Part shown: piece after piece, positions 23,051-33,899 of the stretch
Numbering within the stretch: position 1 is the first letter of the stretch
How the letters are laid out: every line of letters begins with the position of its first letter
Assembly: GCA_963662175.1 (NCBI GenBank)
Contig: OY759216.1
Coordinates: 38,395,087 to 38,459,086, forward strand
Length of the DNA: 64,000 nt
From: Aradus depressus
Taxonomy: Eukaryota; Arthropoda; Insecta; Hemiptera; Aradidae
Direction: 5' to 3'
Made by a program: the position numbers and the translations under genes
Notes under the pieces: model-generated
Told to the model about the DNA's origin: nothing
Databases searched by the model: none
Seen by the model: only the letters and a program-made list of their open reading frames with translations

Positions 23051-23311
23051 AGAAATAAAAGACGTTGTCTTCCCACTGTTTTATTATACACCAGAACCGG
23101 TTTTCGACGCAACGGCGTCATCATCAGTGGTTCATCCCACCCACACAGCACTGGCCAGTTGTCTTCCAACCGCTGTGCTGTGTGGGTGGGATGAACCACT
23201 GATGATGACGCTGTTGAAAACCGCTTCTGGTGTAAAATAAAACAGTGGGAAGACAACGTCTTTTATTTCTATTAGAGATCTCGTCCCACAACATCTTACT
23301 ATCACATATAA
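23051..23311. mobile_element. Foldback element, family A, intronless copy
   Basis: Two inverted arms (about 23051-23150 and 23172-23275) share GAAATAAAAGACGTTGTC ends and GCTGTGTGGGTGGGATG. The right side continues to TCACATAT, matching 3731-3994. The 100-bp GT...AG segment seen at 3772-3871 is absent from both arms. The left arm carries an intact ribozyme-like motif; the right arm has lost the 3' strand of stem II. Confidence 0.75.
23090..23131 (-). ncRNA. Hammerhead-ribozyme-like motif, family A
   Basis: Minus strand: ACCA, CUGAUGA, U, GACGC paired with GCGUC around CGUU, GAA, palindrome AACCGGUU, C as the cleavage base, UGGU. Compared with the 3876 copy only the loop differs (CGTT versus TGTT). 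Confidence 0.65.
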
Positions 23312-23644
23312 AAATTAACATTTGACAAAATGACGTAAACTGTGATTATTTATTAATTTCCTTAAGTAATATTTTTGTTAGTTCGGTCAGTAAAGGTGTT
23401 TATTAAGCTGCAAGAAACAACTAAGTGTCAACCTTTTAAAGAATATTAAATTACTAATAATAAATTTTGTGAATATTAGTCGAAGCAAAATGTTTTTATT
23501 AGACCCAAAATAGTAATTAATATTTTAAGTACATGCACTTTATGCCAAATCAAAAATTAGATTTGTGAAAAAAAAATTGAAATTAAAAATTCATTTTTTT
23601 CAAAACTGAGACCCCCTCTGATCTCCCTATTCCCTTTGGCAGAA
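23312..23644. other. AT-rich DNA, no gene seen
   Basis: Nothing recognised between the foldback and a SINE fragment. Confidence 0.5.
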
Positions 23645-23766
23645 GTGAATACACCTGGGTTGGCGAAATTTAGGACTCCTACAGTAGAGTCGGGCTCATG
23701 TCCACCAGAGAAACGAAAGAGCCGATATGACCTCGTTGTTAAAGTCTGAGTATGAGTCACAATAAC
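23645..23766 (+). mobile_element. SINE 3' fragment
   Basis: Body and degraded end (GGCGAAATTTAGGACTCC to GAGTCACAATAAC), truncated at its 5' side. Confidence 0.75.
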
Positions 23767-24224
23767 TAACTAAGAATCATCTTTTGGTACAAAGATGTAG
23801 CAGACTAAATATCAGGGATTGAACTATACTGAAAACCAATGAGACAAACGACAAGAGCGAACACGTAATAGCTGCTTCTGTATATTGCGTGGCTACTCCT
23901 CGGAAAATAACCTGATAATAATCCATTCATTTATTATGTATTTATATTATAAAATAGGTCCTTAATTATTATTTTTAGTATAATTATTAAGAGGAGACTT
24001 GTGAGAGGAAGTGGTGATTATTAAAACTACCCTCCCTTCTCACCCTTGTTTTTTCCCTTCGCCACTGACTACCTGGTCTTCGGTTCCCACATTGGCTGTA
24101 TACTGTACACCTATGTTACATTCATAGAATTTTTTGTTTCCTATTTTATTTTAGTTAACAAGCATTGGTGTCAATATTAACGTAGATCAAATATTCTTCT
24201 ACTCAGACATAAAGTAACTATATA

Positions 24225-24897
24225 CAGTAGAACCTCTATAAGTCGAACATCAAGGGAGACGCCAAAAAATTCGAGTTGTAGAGTTTTCGACTTATGGGGG
24301 ATTTCGACAGGCGGATTTTGATTCGACTTGTAGAGGTTAAGATTCATTCTAACTAACTTTGAGTTAGAGAGGTGAAATAAATAAAAATTCAAGTTACAGA
24401 GGTAACAAACATATTTATATTTATTATAAATCAACATTATTTCAAAACATCCTTAAAATAAAAAATACGTAGTATATGTAGTTATTAAAAAAAATCAGTA
24501 ATTTTTTTTGCTTTAGATAATTGGTAATCCTATTTATTGTATACTCCTAAATTGTTTTCTAAGAAACAATGGTGTACATTGTTGGCAAATTCTTAAAGTC
24601 GGTAACTTATTTTTCTTCGAGCTTTAGATGTAATAAGTTTCAAATAATCGAGTTGTAGAGGTTGTGAAATAAAACATTGCTATGTTCGAGATACAGAGGT
24701 TCAATTTTTTTTTTCGAGTTATAGAGGGAAAATATGTACCAAAACGGCTTGTAGGGAATCACTGATTATTTCGACTAATAGAGGGTTGAGATTTCGAGTA
24801 ATGGAGGTTTTGGGGCTTGAAGGGAAAGGAACAAAACTTTTTTTCGAGTTTTGTAGGTTTTCGACTTATTGAGATTCGACTTAAAGAGGTTCTACTA
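24225..24897. mobile_element. pogo/Tigger-like non-autonomous TIR element
   Basis: Left end CAGTAGAACCTCTATAAGTC and right end GACTTAAAGAGGTTCTACTA are inverted repeats flanked by TA on both sides (24223-24224 and 24898-24899), the Tc1/mariner-type target duplication. Many internal GAGTTGTAGAGGTT-like subterminal repeats are present, as is usual for this group. No transposase ORF remains. Confidence 0.8.
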
Positions 24898-25029
24898 TAC
24901 TGCACATTCATGTTATGTTATATTGATTTTATACAACTTTTTATATTTTATAATATTTTGGTTTCTTGTTATTTTTGCGTTTTCAAATATATCCACAGTT
25001 GGTCTATACCATTAGAATAGGGAACCACC

Positions 25030-25190
25030 CCCTAGGTTTACCCCAGGTACTCTTAAAGGTAATATAAATAGGTCTGCCTAGCTCATATCTTCATTATTGT
25101 TGAACCTTGTACTGACGATGGCGTAAGCCGAAACCGGTACACTTTTTGTATATTTATGTGAAATTAGACAATAAATATAATTGTTCAATA
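25030..25190 (+). mobile_element. Ribozyme-bearing repeat, family D
   Basis: Shares its 3' portion (GAAACCGGTA, then an AT-rich run to AGACAATAAATATAATTG) in outline with copies at 27870-28070 and 61380-61500. Read as a Penelope-like terminal repeat fragment by inference. Confidence 0.45.
25112..25139 (+). ncRNA. Hammerhead-like core, family D
   Basis: CTGACGA 25112-25118, T, stem GGC with GCC around the tetraloop GTAA, GAAA, palindrome ACCGGT and A. The outer helix is weak here (UGUA before the core can pair with UACA only by invading the palindrome), so this copy may be degraded. Confidence 0.4.
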
Positions 25191-25929
25191 AAAAAACTCT
25201 TTATCTTTTTATTTTTATCGGTTTTTTAAGAGGTTTCCTTGACTAACACTTGTTTATGTACACTCGTATCATTTATCTGTATCTTTCCTATACAGCTCCT
25301 AGAAATTGCGTAGATGAGCGAGGCGGGGTGTCGGGGTGGGGTGGGCTTGTTGGCGCCCTGGGGCCGAAGGGGTGGAGCCCCTAGAATTCAATGATGCTAT
25401 CTATCATCTTTATCATGTATTAACTATTTGGCTCACATTTCCTTGATTAAAGTTATATACCTTATAATCAAATAAACAAGAATATAGTAGCTAAGTCAAT
25501 AACATTTTCTAATTTTATTCTTTTTAAGCATAGCGCTTTTTAGCATTTCTGCTGTTATAAAGACGACGCACTTTATTATAAAATTTCTCTGCGAGCAGGC
25601 TGAGTCTGAGAAGAATTGTACGAGCTTCTAAAAGGAAGTTTTGTAAACAAAGATTAGGGGTACTAGCATTCGAAAATGATAACATTTTGAAGGCAGTACG
25701 TGAAAGTCTATCACTGCCTAGATTACTAGGAAATATCTAGAGTCTAGGAGAACATTTTACTTATTTGTGGAGAGGACTCTTAGAGAGATTGTGCTTATCT
25801 AGGAAGGAAGTTGTAACGTAGTCAGGTTTAACTAATATGCACTTAAAATTAAAATATTAACTAACAAGCTTATATCTTTATATCGTAAAAGATAATATTG
25901 GATATTTTTACTTGTTCTCATTGTTATTA
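25191..25929. other. Unassigned DNA
   Basis: A short G-rich patch at 25315-25380 lies in otherwise AT-rich DNA. No coding signature. Confidence 0.4.
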
Positions 25930-26025
25930 CTTCCCCTATCTATCTATATTATGTAATCGGTCAGAAATTCGAGTTTGAGTTTTCACCAGAATTTCTTGTT
26001 TACTGACCCCCTGATTTCAAAAATG
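25930..26025 (-). mobile_element. CER distal end fragment
   Basis: ATTATGTAATCGGTCAGAAA to TTTACTGACCCCCTGA, facing away from the next fragment. Confidence 0.7.
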
Positions 26026-26034
26026 AAAAAAAAA

Positions 26035-26135
26035 AAGTCGGTAGATCACCGGCAATGTACTTCCCCAGAACGATCAATTAACTTTTCGCTCTCCCTCCAA
26101 AACCAGTTCGCCTTGTGTGCTAATAATCAATAGTT
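26035..26135 (+). mobile_element. CER head fragment
   Basis: GTCGGTAGATCACCGGCAATG, TACTTCCCCAGAACG and TTCGCTCTCCCTCC are diagnostic. Together with 25930-26025 this forms a collapsed, inverted CER. Confidence 0.75.
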
Positions 26136-26589
26136 GAAATAATTTATGGTTTCCAGATTTACTTTGTGAAGCTCCATTCTAGGAATAGATAAATTAAAAT
26201 ACAATTTTGTTGCTTCACTTCATAGACCGGGCGCTAGAGGGAAGCGAGTATGAAAAATGTGAGGACCTAATTCCGCCAATGGATTTTATTAGTTGAGAAT
26301 AGCTCAAAGAATAATAATACGGATCTTGCCGGTCCATTTTTTGGTCCAATTTTTTTTTTTATCCCCTCTCCTCTTATTCGTATAGGAAATCGATGGAGTG
26401 CATGCTATAAAGTCATTTTAATGATGATTTCAGCAATAATTTATAGTTTATTCTAATAATGAAAGTGATGATGGGTTTTTCAATGCTATAAAAAACAAAA
26501 ATAAAAATAATGAATTGGTTATTGGTCGAGTATTTAAGAATATAGTGAAGTTTGACGAACAAAATTGTGTATTTTAATTATCTATTAAT
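26136..26589. other. AT-rich DNA, no gene seen
   Basis: No repeat recognised. Confidence 0.5.
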
Positions 26590-27075
26590 TGTTGACTTAT
26601 ATAGGGGCTCCTAAATCCTCATTCTAAATTGGGTGTCTTTAAATTCGTTACATCTGCAGTTTTGGAGTTGAGCCCATCCTCTGAACCCCTCCTTTCCTTT
26701 GACCGGATTTGCTGTAAAGTAACAGGTATTGTCCCTCATTGGTTATCGAGTTTAAATATAAAATTTCATGTTAATACATTCATAACATCGACAGTTATTG
26801 GGGGCTTTTGAGAAGAGCCCTCCCTCCCTGCCAATTCCTCTGAAAATTAATAAGTGTCGTTCTTATGGGGTTTTGAATTTAACTATAAAATTTTCAATTA
26901 TAAATCAGTATTTATGCCCACAAAAACTGTAATTACTGCCATTGTAATGAATTTAACTATGAGAAATTTCATATGTGCCATAAGAATCTCTTAATTCGGT
27001 CGATTGGTTTTGCAAGGAGAGCGAAAACTTAATTTTTGCTGGGGAAGTACATTGCCGGTGGTTCACCTAAGACTT
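26590..27075. mobile_element. CER inverted chimera
   Basis: Plus-orientation blocks from 26590 to about 26885 (GGGGCTCCTAAATCCTC on) meet a minus-orientation head at about 26930-27075 ending GCTGGGGAAGTACATTGCCGG. This is a fold-over arrangement of two partial copies. Confidence 0.7.
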
Positions 27076-27414
27076 TTTATTTTTTTAATTGCACCTACTA
27101 CCAAAAGATGAGGTTATATTAATTTGTTTACAAACAGCAGTTGCTTTCGTAGGCAGCTGTCTTTGGAAAGGTGTGTTCTTAATATTGTTTCCCTTTCTCT
27201 TTTGTAAACTGTTCCTATTCAATTTAAACTAATCTTTGAACACTAAAAGCAAACGTTTACCTAACGTTCTCTGTTTGTATATAACAAAGAATAAATTAAA
27301 TAAAACAAATTCTTAATATTCAATTGGAGCATAGAAATTCTTTATTTTTTTAAAGGTTTTCCTCTTTTTTTTTGAGGGGGGGGGGGAGGAGGGGGAGGGT
27401 ATTACATTCCGACC
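27076..27414. other. AT-rich DNA ending in poly(G)
   Basis: No gene seen. A G-run with interruptions lies at about 27376-27398. Confidence 0.5.
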
Positions 27415-27439
27415 ACAATTTTCGTGCCCCCTCCCCAGC

Positions 27440-27560
27440 TAAGGGATAGTAAAATAGGGGAAGTTATGTGATCGATCAGAAATTCGATATTGAGTTAACA
27501 ATCCCCTAAATCCATAACGAATACATTGACACGTATATACTAAGTAACAACTTCTAAGTT
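27440..27560 (-). mobile_element. CER distal end fragment
   Basis: AGTAAAATAGGGGAAGTTATG and the following AATTCGATATTGAG. Confidence 0.6.
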
Positions 27561-27869
27561 GAGGAAAAGTATAAATAAAGCTACCAAAAGGAACATTTGC
27601 ATGAATGACCAAATTTATTTCAACTATTCCCCTTTGTTAACACCCTGATCCAGTTCTGTTTCCACATATACGTTTGTATTATCTATTATTAATATTCGGT
27701 TCCACATATATGTTTCAAGTTATCTAAATCTTAATATTATTATTAATTTTATTTCTATTTTTATTATTTACTTGTATTTGTTCTTATTTATTTGTTATTT
27801 TCCCCGTATTAGTCTAGTGATATTGTTTTATGTAAATTTAGAACTAGGTTTTGTTAAGAAATATTTCAT

Positions 27870-28070
27870 GAGTTAGCTAACGGTACAGCTGGGGGACTCC
27901 CAAGTTTTAATAGCACCCTTTGACCTGAGATGTATTTGAAGGGTCGCTCTCTGCAAACTGACTTAGTTCATAACTAGACCTGACGATGGTATAAAGCCGA
28001 AACCGGTAGTTATGTGTATATATATCTTTAGTGGAATAGACAATATTTAAAAAAATAAGTGTTTTATTCA
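27870..28070 (+). mobile_element. Ribozyme-bearing repeat, family D
   Basis: Similar to 25030-25190 around the motif and downstream (TAGTGGAATAGACAATATTT). The 5' boundary is uncertain. Confidence 0.45.
27977..28012 (+). ncRNA. Hammerhead-like motif, family D
   Basis: CTGACGA 27980-27986, T 27987, GGT paired with GCC around ATAAA, GAA, palindrome ACCGGT (28002-28007), A 28008. GAC before the core pairs with GTT after it (one G-U). CATAAC and GTTATG can also pair. Confidence 0.45.
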
Positions 28071-28089
28071 CGTATATACTATTCAAACT

Positions 28090-28245
28090 CCCCTGAGTCT
28101 CATATTAATTTTTCAGCCAAATCGACCAGGACAAAGGCGGAGGACTTAATCCTAAAACCCTGGTAACTGGCAGTATAATGAACATATCGTCAGAAAATTG
28201 GATACGTGAATACCGTGATTGCACCCCCATGGAATTATAAATATT
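28090..28245 (-). mobile_element. CER internal fragment
   Basis: ATATTAATTTTTCAGCCAAATC and TAACTGGCAGTATAATGAAC blocks; no ends. Confidence 0.6.
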
Positions 28246-28796
28246 CAATTCAATTCTTTATTAGCCTTTAGGAAATACATCTTTTAGGCTCAGGGTTCGG
28301 CCTGATATATACATTATTCAGTTTAAAAAAAAGTAAATAAATGAAAATAGAAAATAATAATAATATTAATAAAATACAAAGTAATAGAACCTATTTATCT
28401 ACCTAACCTGTTAATTAACAAATAAAAAAAAAAAATTGTGAAAAAACTTCTAGTGAAATGGTATTTTATTTAAATACTTCAATGTCCTCTGATTTTTAGC
28501 GCCCTTACTATGTATAGTATGATATTATTGAGGTTTTGGTTGTTTATAAAAATACTATATATAAATATAATAATATTAATATATTAATTATATTTATTAA
28601 TATAATATAAAATACTTATAATTTGGATAGTAATATTTTGGAGCACAAAACACCATTCAGCCTTTGATCTCCAGAAATTGTTTTTATTAAACAGTTTTTT
28701 ATTTATTATTATATATTTAAAAATATTATTTTATTTTTTAAAATTTTTTTTCTTGTAATACACTTTACATTATTTCGTTATACTTTCTATTATTTA
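28246..28796. other. AT-rich DNA, no gene seen
   Basis: Very AT-rich with TAAT-type simple repeats at 28350-28370 and 28560-28620. Confidence 0.55.
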
Positions 28797-28854
28797 AATA
28801 CTAATGAATAAAAAACTTAAAAACAAGTCAAAAAATCCCACTTTATTTATATGA

Positions 28855-28892
28855 ACACAATACATTTCACTCGTTAGAGCATTCTCAAGTGT
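28855..28892 (-). ncRNA. Hammerhead-like motif with U3-A8 core, left arm
   Basis: Minus strand: ACAC, core UUGAGAA, U, GCUC paired with GAGU around UAAC, GAAA, AUGUAU, U, GUGU pairing with ACAC. The core differs from CUGANGA at two positions that pair with each other in the hammerhead fold. Confidence 0.45.
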
Positions 28893-29031
28893 ACAGACAG
28901 ATACAGACTAATAACTGGGGGGGGGGGGGGGGCGTGGAGGGGTAGGAGGGGAAGAGAGAGGGAGGGTGACAGAACAGGAGGGGGGGGGGGGGGGGGCTGA
29001 CATACTATACCAAAATTAAGTCAGAAAAAAC

Positions 29032-29196
29032 CCACATAAACCCAATATACTACACTTGGCTTCTAAAGGAAGGGAGTTATCTCTGTTAGAAGCCATGGAA
29101 ATCAACAAATACAACAAAGACACACATTACAAACTACTGAAGGAACAAACTGACTTAAATCATTCCCCCCTCCTCAATTTGAAACTGCCAAGATAG
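29032..29196 (+). pseudogene. Penelope-like element ORF, C-terminal remnant
   Basis: An open frame of about 54 codons contains the stretch ILHLASKGRELSLLEAMEI and then KEQTDLNHSPLL before a TAG at 29194-29196. A pattern of hydrophobics, KG, LLEA-EI and a closing QT...SPLL is what I associate with the end of the GIY-YIG endonuclease region of Penelope-like ORFs. The RT domain and the catalytic GIY/YIG residues are not present, so this is only a stub. It lies between inverted arms that carry ribozyme motifs, which supports the assignment. Confidence 0.45.
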
Positions 29197-29431
29197 ACTT
29201 GGCTAACTTTTATTATGCTCGGTTCATATTTAATAGGTTTATATTGTGAAATGTTTAATTAGGTTAATATTGAGATTTATTATTTTTAATTTTTTCTGAC
29301 TTAATTTTGGTATAGTATGTCAGCCCCCCCCCCCCCCCCCCCCTCCCCCCTCCTGTTCTGTCACCCTCCCTCACTCTTCCCCTCCTACCCCTCCACGCCT
29401 CCCCCCCAGTCATTAGTCTGTATCTGTCTGT

Positions 29432-29469
29432 ACACTTGAGAATGCTCTAACGAGTGAAATATATTGTGT
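29432..29469 (+). ncRNA. Hammerhead-like motif with U3-A8 core, right arm
   Basis: ACAC 29432-29435, TTGAGAA 29436-29442, T, GCTC 29444-29447 with GAGT 29452-29455, GAA, palindrome ATATAT 29459-29464, T 29465, GTGT 29466-29469. The palindrome is perfect in this arm. Confidence 0.45.
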
Positions 29470-29526
29470 TCATATAAATAAAGTGGGATTTTTTGACTTG
29501 TTTTTAAGTTTTTTATTCATTAGTAT

Positions 29527-30185
29527 TCACAATTAACTTCCACAAGATCTCTGGCGAAAACATCTCTAATTTTTATTATTTGTTTTAAATATTTTGTCTT
29601 ATTATTTTATCATTTATTCTTATTGTCAACCTTTCTACTTATTACTTGTGGTATTATACAGATTTTAGAACAAATAAAAAAATAAACAGAATAACGGTTC
29701 ATGTATATAATTTATAAGTTTACCGGAAATAAATATTATTATTATTATTATATAAGTCCATAAGTGATATATCTAATGATTTTTGACTGAATCGCACATG
29801 AGAAAGGGTTTTAGAGGGAGTGTGGAAACTTACTTTATCACAATTAATTTGAGCTGGGGAGGTTCATTGTTCGTGTTTGATCCATCTTTTTTAGGACAGT
29901 AGAGTATGATAACAGTTGAGGCATTTCAGGGACGCTTGGTATGCCACCAATGCTATGACTAATCTAAATACTGTATTGAGACTGATAACAGTATATCCTT
30001 GTCAAGTGTATCAGTTTCAAGTGGGAGGCCCACCGTTAGTGAGTTTGTCATGTGTATGTTGTCATGAAGGCGTCTCATGATTGATTGGCAACTTTGTGGA
30101 ACTTAGCGGAACCTGTCCAACAACATCCCTGATAAACAATCACATAACGGTATACTATTTAGGTTAATTTCAGTTACCATAAAAA
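29527..30185. other. AT-rich DNA with CER fragment
   Basis: 29755-29885 is a diverged minus-strand CER head (ATTAATTTGAGCTGGGGAGG). The rest is unassigned, including a mixed-composition stretch at 29890-30150. Confidence 0.5.
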
Positions 30186-30334
30186 ATGTTGGTGAATCAC
30201 CTGCTATGTATTTCCCAAAAAAATGTCGATGAATCACCTGCTATGTATTTCCCCAAAAAAATGTCGGTGAATCACATGCTATGTATTTCCCAAAAAAATG
30301 TCGGTGAATCACCTGGATATGTATTTCCCCAGCA
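30186..30334 (+). repeat. Four tandem CER heads (37-38 bp unit)
   Basis: The unit ATGTCGGTGAATCACCTGC... ending TTTCCCAAAAAA starts at 30186, 30223, 30261 and 30298. Only the last unit continues into a full CER body. The terminus has been amplified by itself. Confidence 0.9.
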
Positions 30335-30873
30335 CGAATTCAATTATGTTTTCGCTCTCCCTCCAATGCCAATTGACCGTTTGACCTGATATCCTCATAC
30401 TGAATTTTGTGTCGATATATTCATTACATTCGGGAGTTATTAAGGTATTTTAGTTGAGCCCCCTCGCTGAACCACCCCCCCTTTCCTTTCGGCTGATTCC
30501 GCTGAAAATCAATAGATGTCGTCCTTAGAGGGTTCGGGCTACACATAAAATTTATGTCGATAAATTTATTCTATCGGAAATTATCATGTTCACAGAGACC
30601 GAAAGACTTTCTTTTGAAAAAAACGACACTTATAAGGGTTTTTGTGTTAAGACTCCCCCCTAATGCCGTTTCCCCTTTGGCCAATTTAGCTAAACATCAA
30701 TAGGTGTCGGTCTTAGAGGATTCTGGATACACACATAAAATTTCGTGTCTCGTGTCAATACATTCATTCTATCGGGAGTTTTCGTGTTCTCTGAAACACA
30801 TACCCAGACGCACAGACAGATTTTTTTTAAATTTCTAACATAAATTCCCCTTTACTTCGTATACCTGGGAAAG
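30335..30873 (+). mobile_element. CER repeat, long copy
   Basis: Continues from the amplified heads through three internal blocks to CCTTTACTTCGTATACCTGGG and AAAGTAAAA. A duplicated TCGTGTC occurs near 30745. Confidence 0.8.
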
Positions 30874-32787
30874 TAAAATGAGTATATGGAAAGTTGTCAT
30901 TCCACGCAAATATGGAACTAGAAAATAAATTTAAATAGATTTTTCATTTTAATGGGCTCTAAATGAGGAATCCCGTAGACCGCAAGAGGCACTAAATGCC
31001 CTCTGGTGCTATTCCGCAATAACAATAACAGAAAACAATTTACAAATATTACATTCATATAATACATATTTATATATATGCAAACACAATATGTAGGGAT
31101 ATATTGCTAGTAATGTTTAAATTGTGATGCATAGCAACCAATTATAAAATATCTTTATTATTAAGCTTTACCGTGAAAAAAGAGTGTTTTTTAGTACTGA
31201 GAAAAGAGTTTTTTCTAGGAATAAATCATGAATTAATGATTTATTCCTAGAAAAAACTTTTGCGGCACGGGATTTTCGTACTCTAAAAATCTGGTAGCAT
31301 TTTTTTCGTCGTTTTTACGTATTTGTCGATCATTTTCAGGTATGGCAATGTCGTCGAATTTTTCATCTATTTTTATTATATTATTTTTATGTATCTTGTA
31401 ATTAAATAGATTTTTGTTTGGGTGATAACCGTTGTAATTTTTCTTCCTTAAACGAAAATACCTCTTTCTATTTCCTACGGTAATTTATTGTGCATTCTTT
31501 GGGGCGCTAAACCTTACGTCATATTGATCCTTTCTCAAATACGAGAACATCTAAGCGATTGGAAATTTAAAAAGGAACATATTTGGTGGACACCAATTTT
31601 TCGAGATGACTAACCGTTTTCCCGTCAATCGAGCAAACGACTAAAAAAGGGTGTTTCGAAATATTTCAGATTTTTGGAGCGGCCTTTAAAAAATCGTATT
31701 TTATATAAATAAAGCCTCAGATTTTTCTATAACTTTTAGTTGAAGAGAATTTAATCTAATTATTAATATATGCGGTATCTTTTAAAATGTATTTAGGCCT
31801 GGGAGTAAATTGGTTTTAATATTCGTGTAATTTCGGCCAACATCTGATCAGATCTCACATAAGTTAGTATGTGTGACATCGTCATTACTTACTATCGTCA
31901 CAAGAATGGTCAAAAGAGGACCTTGAAACGTTAAATCTCATTTAAATGTAGGTATAAGAACGTAAAAACACAAAAATTTTTAATATTGGCCCTGAAGAAA
32001 GCAATCAACAATCTTGGTTGAAAACTTTCAGTGGAAATTTAGAACGGGGCTGTGTCAATTACAGTTTCGATCTTCTGCGGTCACTTTCAGGGTCCTTGCG
32101 GTTGTTTTTTTATGGCTGGTATGATGTATCAGAATTTCTGACAACTTTTCTATCAATAACCTGTTTTCTATATGACTGTATGATACATGACCCACGTTTC
32201 TGTAATTTTCCATATTTTCTGTTAACTAAAAATCACGTCAACTTTTTTTTTTTTTTTTTTTGTAAAGAAATTAACAACAGACAGAAGGGGGGCACAGACT
32301 AAAGGATTAATGTGGGTACTAAAGGAGGAATAAAATTGTTTGTGCCTGGATTTAGCTAATTCGGTGACAAAGGGAAGAATATTTAAATCAGTGTGGATTT
32401 TGGATTGAAGGGATTGGATTTGGATTGGATCCCATAGTTTAGGTCCACAAGTCCACATAGGTTTGAGTATTGCGTTTTATACTAGTTTCGTTCTCAGAGT
32501 TTTGATCTTGCTTCAACTTTCTAATAAGATTATATTGTTCTTCTAGAGCAATGATTCTCAACCAAAATTCTACTGCATATTAGTTTGCCATGAAAGGTTT
32601 TTTTAGTGTTGCCAAATTGAGAAGTAGTCAAAAATTGAAAATTCACTTTTAGAACCAATGGGAGTAAAGTAACCACAACTATAGATCAATGGTGTAACAT
32701 GAACTGAAAGTTGTATTGTCTATTTTACTACCAAATATAAATGAGATACATTTATTTTCAGGAAATATTGTCTATTTCACATATATA
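30874..32787. other. Mostly AT-rich DNA with one perfect hairpin
   Basis: No gene seen. Contains the hairpin at 31202-31264, a T-run of about 18 near 32243-32260, and weak ribozyme-like pieces near 31900 and 31990 (stem plus GAAA without an intact core). Short open frames at 32018 and 32222 lack signatures. Confidence 0.5.
31202..31264. repeat. Near-perfect hairpin
   Basis: An arm of about 25 bp (AGTTTTTTCTAGGAATAAAT and on) is followed by a short loop and its complement. The flanks CCGTG (31171) and CACGG (31265) extend the symmetry. It could be the centre of a foldback element. No miRNA claim is made. Confidence 0.75.
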
Positions 32788-33080
32788 GGGCGGCGTTAGC
32801 TCAGGGGTAGCCTGCTAGGATTCTGAACTCAAGAGCGCGGGTTCAAAACCCAGCCGAGGCTCCTGAGTTTTTTATCTGGGAGGGAAAAAAAAAAATTGAG
32901 CACGCTGTCCTTTGAATGTCAGATACTCATTAATGACTCCTATTCTTGGTGAATAAACCTAGTCAAAATTTAGGACTCCTACTGTAGAGTCGTGCTCATG
33001 CATACCAGAGCGCTAAATAGCGCCCTGATAGTAGGTGACATGACCTCTTAGTTAATGTCCGGGCATGAGTCACAATAACA
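32788..33080 (+). mobile_element. SINE, old degenerate copy
   Basis: Head GTTAGCTCAGGGGTAGC with B box GGTTCAAAACCC, body with an A-run, end GGGCATGAGTCACAATAAC. Older subfamily without the CCTAA tail. Confidence 0.85.
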
Positions 33081-33889
33081 ACAAATTGTAAAAGAAGGCA
33101 ATTTAAAATCTGTTTATTATTTAAAATTAATCCATTAAAAAATATCCACGTCGGTATAAGTAAAATATAAATAGAGGTATTTTTTTTTAATAATAAATAA
33201 TAAAATTTTAAATTTCAGTAGTTTTATTTAAAAAAAAACTCTGTCTACCGCCAAATTTTACAATGCACAAAAGTGTTCGTAAGTGAAAATAAAGGTTCAA
33301 AACACGGTTCTGGAAGAAAGGTTGAGAACCACTGTTCTAGACTGAATATTTGTGAGGGTCAAGTGTCTTCCATGAGAGCCCCGCCTCACTCAACATATGT
33401 TTTGTTGTATCCACTTTCTGACAAGACCGTCTATACAATGAACCTTCACAAATGTACCAAACCCTAATCACACCCCATTTTCAAGCGTTTTTTCCCCCTT
33501 TTTTTTTTCTTTTTTGACAAGCCCTGACAAAAGTTTTTCAATCCCCCTACAAAAAAAAAAAAAAACCAAAAACAAAGTGGTGGGTTATTTACCCAAGGGG
33601 AGGGGGGGGGGGGGGGGGACGAAGGACGTAGAATACATAAATAATGTACTAAAGGGACTGTTCTTTACTTGGTGGAGCTAGTAGCAAGTAAGAATAACGA
33701 CTATGTTCTAGATATAAGTAACTGTGAAACTCTCTCTGCTCTGGAACTGTTCTACGTTGGACAAGTAGTAACAGCACCCATAAATTACTCTTTAGCTGAA
33801 TTGTGGGATTATAGAGTACAAAATAAAGCTCTCAGCTGGAAAATGCAGTGTATAAACGTAATTTTTCACTTAAGAGAAAATTATTGTAT
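33081..33889. other. Unassigned DNA with A-run and G-run
   Basis: Contains A-rich 33550-33564 and a poly(G) tract at about 33602-33619. An open frame of roughly 70 codons (33669-33880), starting TTG rather than ATG and running into CER, reads somewhat protein-like but matches no family I know. Confidence 0.35.
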
Positions 33890-33899
33890 TTTTTTATTT

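Larger units (their letters stand above)
28797..29526. mobile_element. Inverted-repeat element enclosing a Penelope-like ORF tail
   Basis: Arms of about 235 bp (28797-29030 and 29289-29526) are near-identical inverted copies including poly(G)/poly(C) tracts. They enclose about 258 bp with a short coding remnant (29032-29196). Each arm carries an outward-reading hammerhead-like motif. This matches a Penelope-like element reduced to its terminal repeats and the last codons of its ORF; that identity is inferred from the remnant and the motif. Confidence 0.65.

Noticed and set aside
31990..32030. Further ribozyme-like site (CCTGAAGAAAGC ... TTGAAAAC)
   Set aside because: The stem between core and GAAA does not pair well and there is no outer helix; the same is true near 31900 and 49205.
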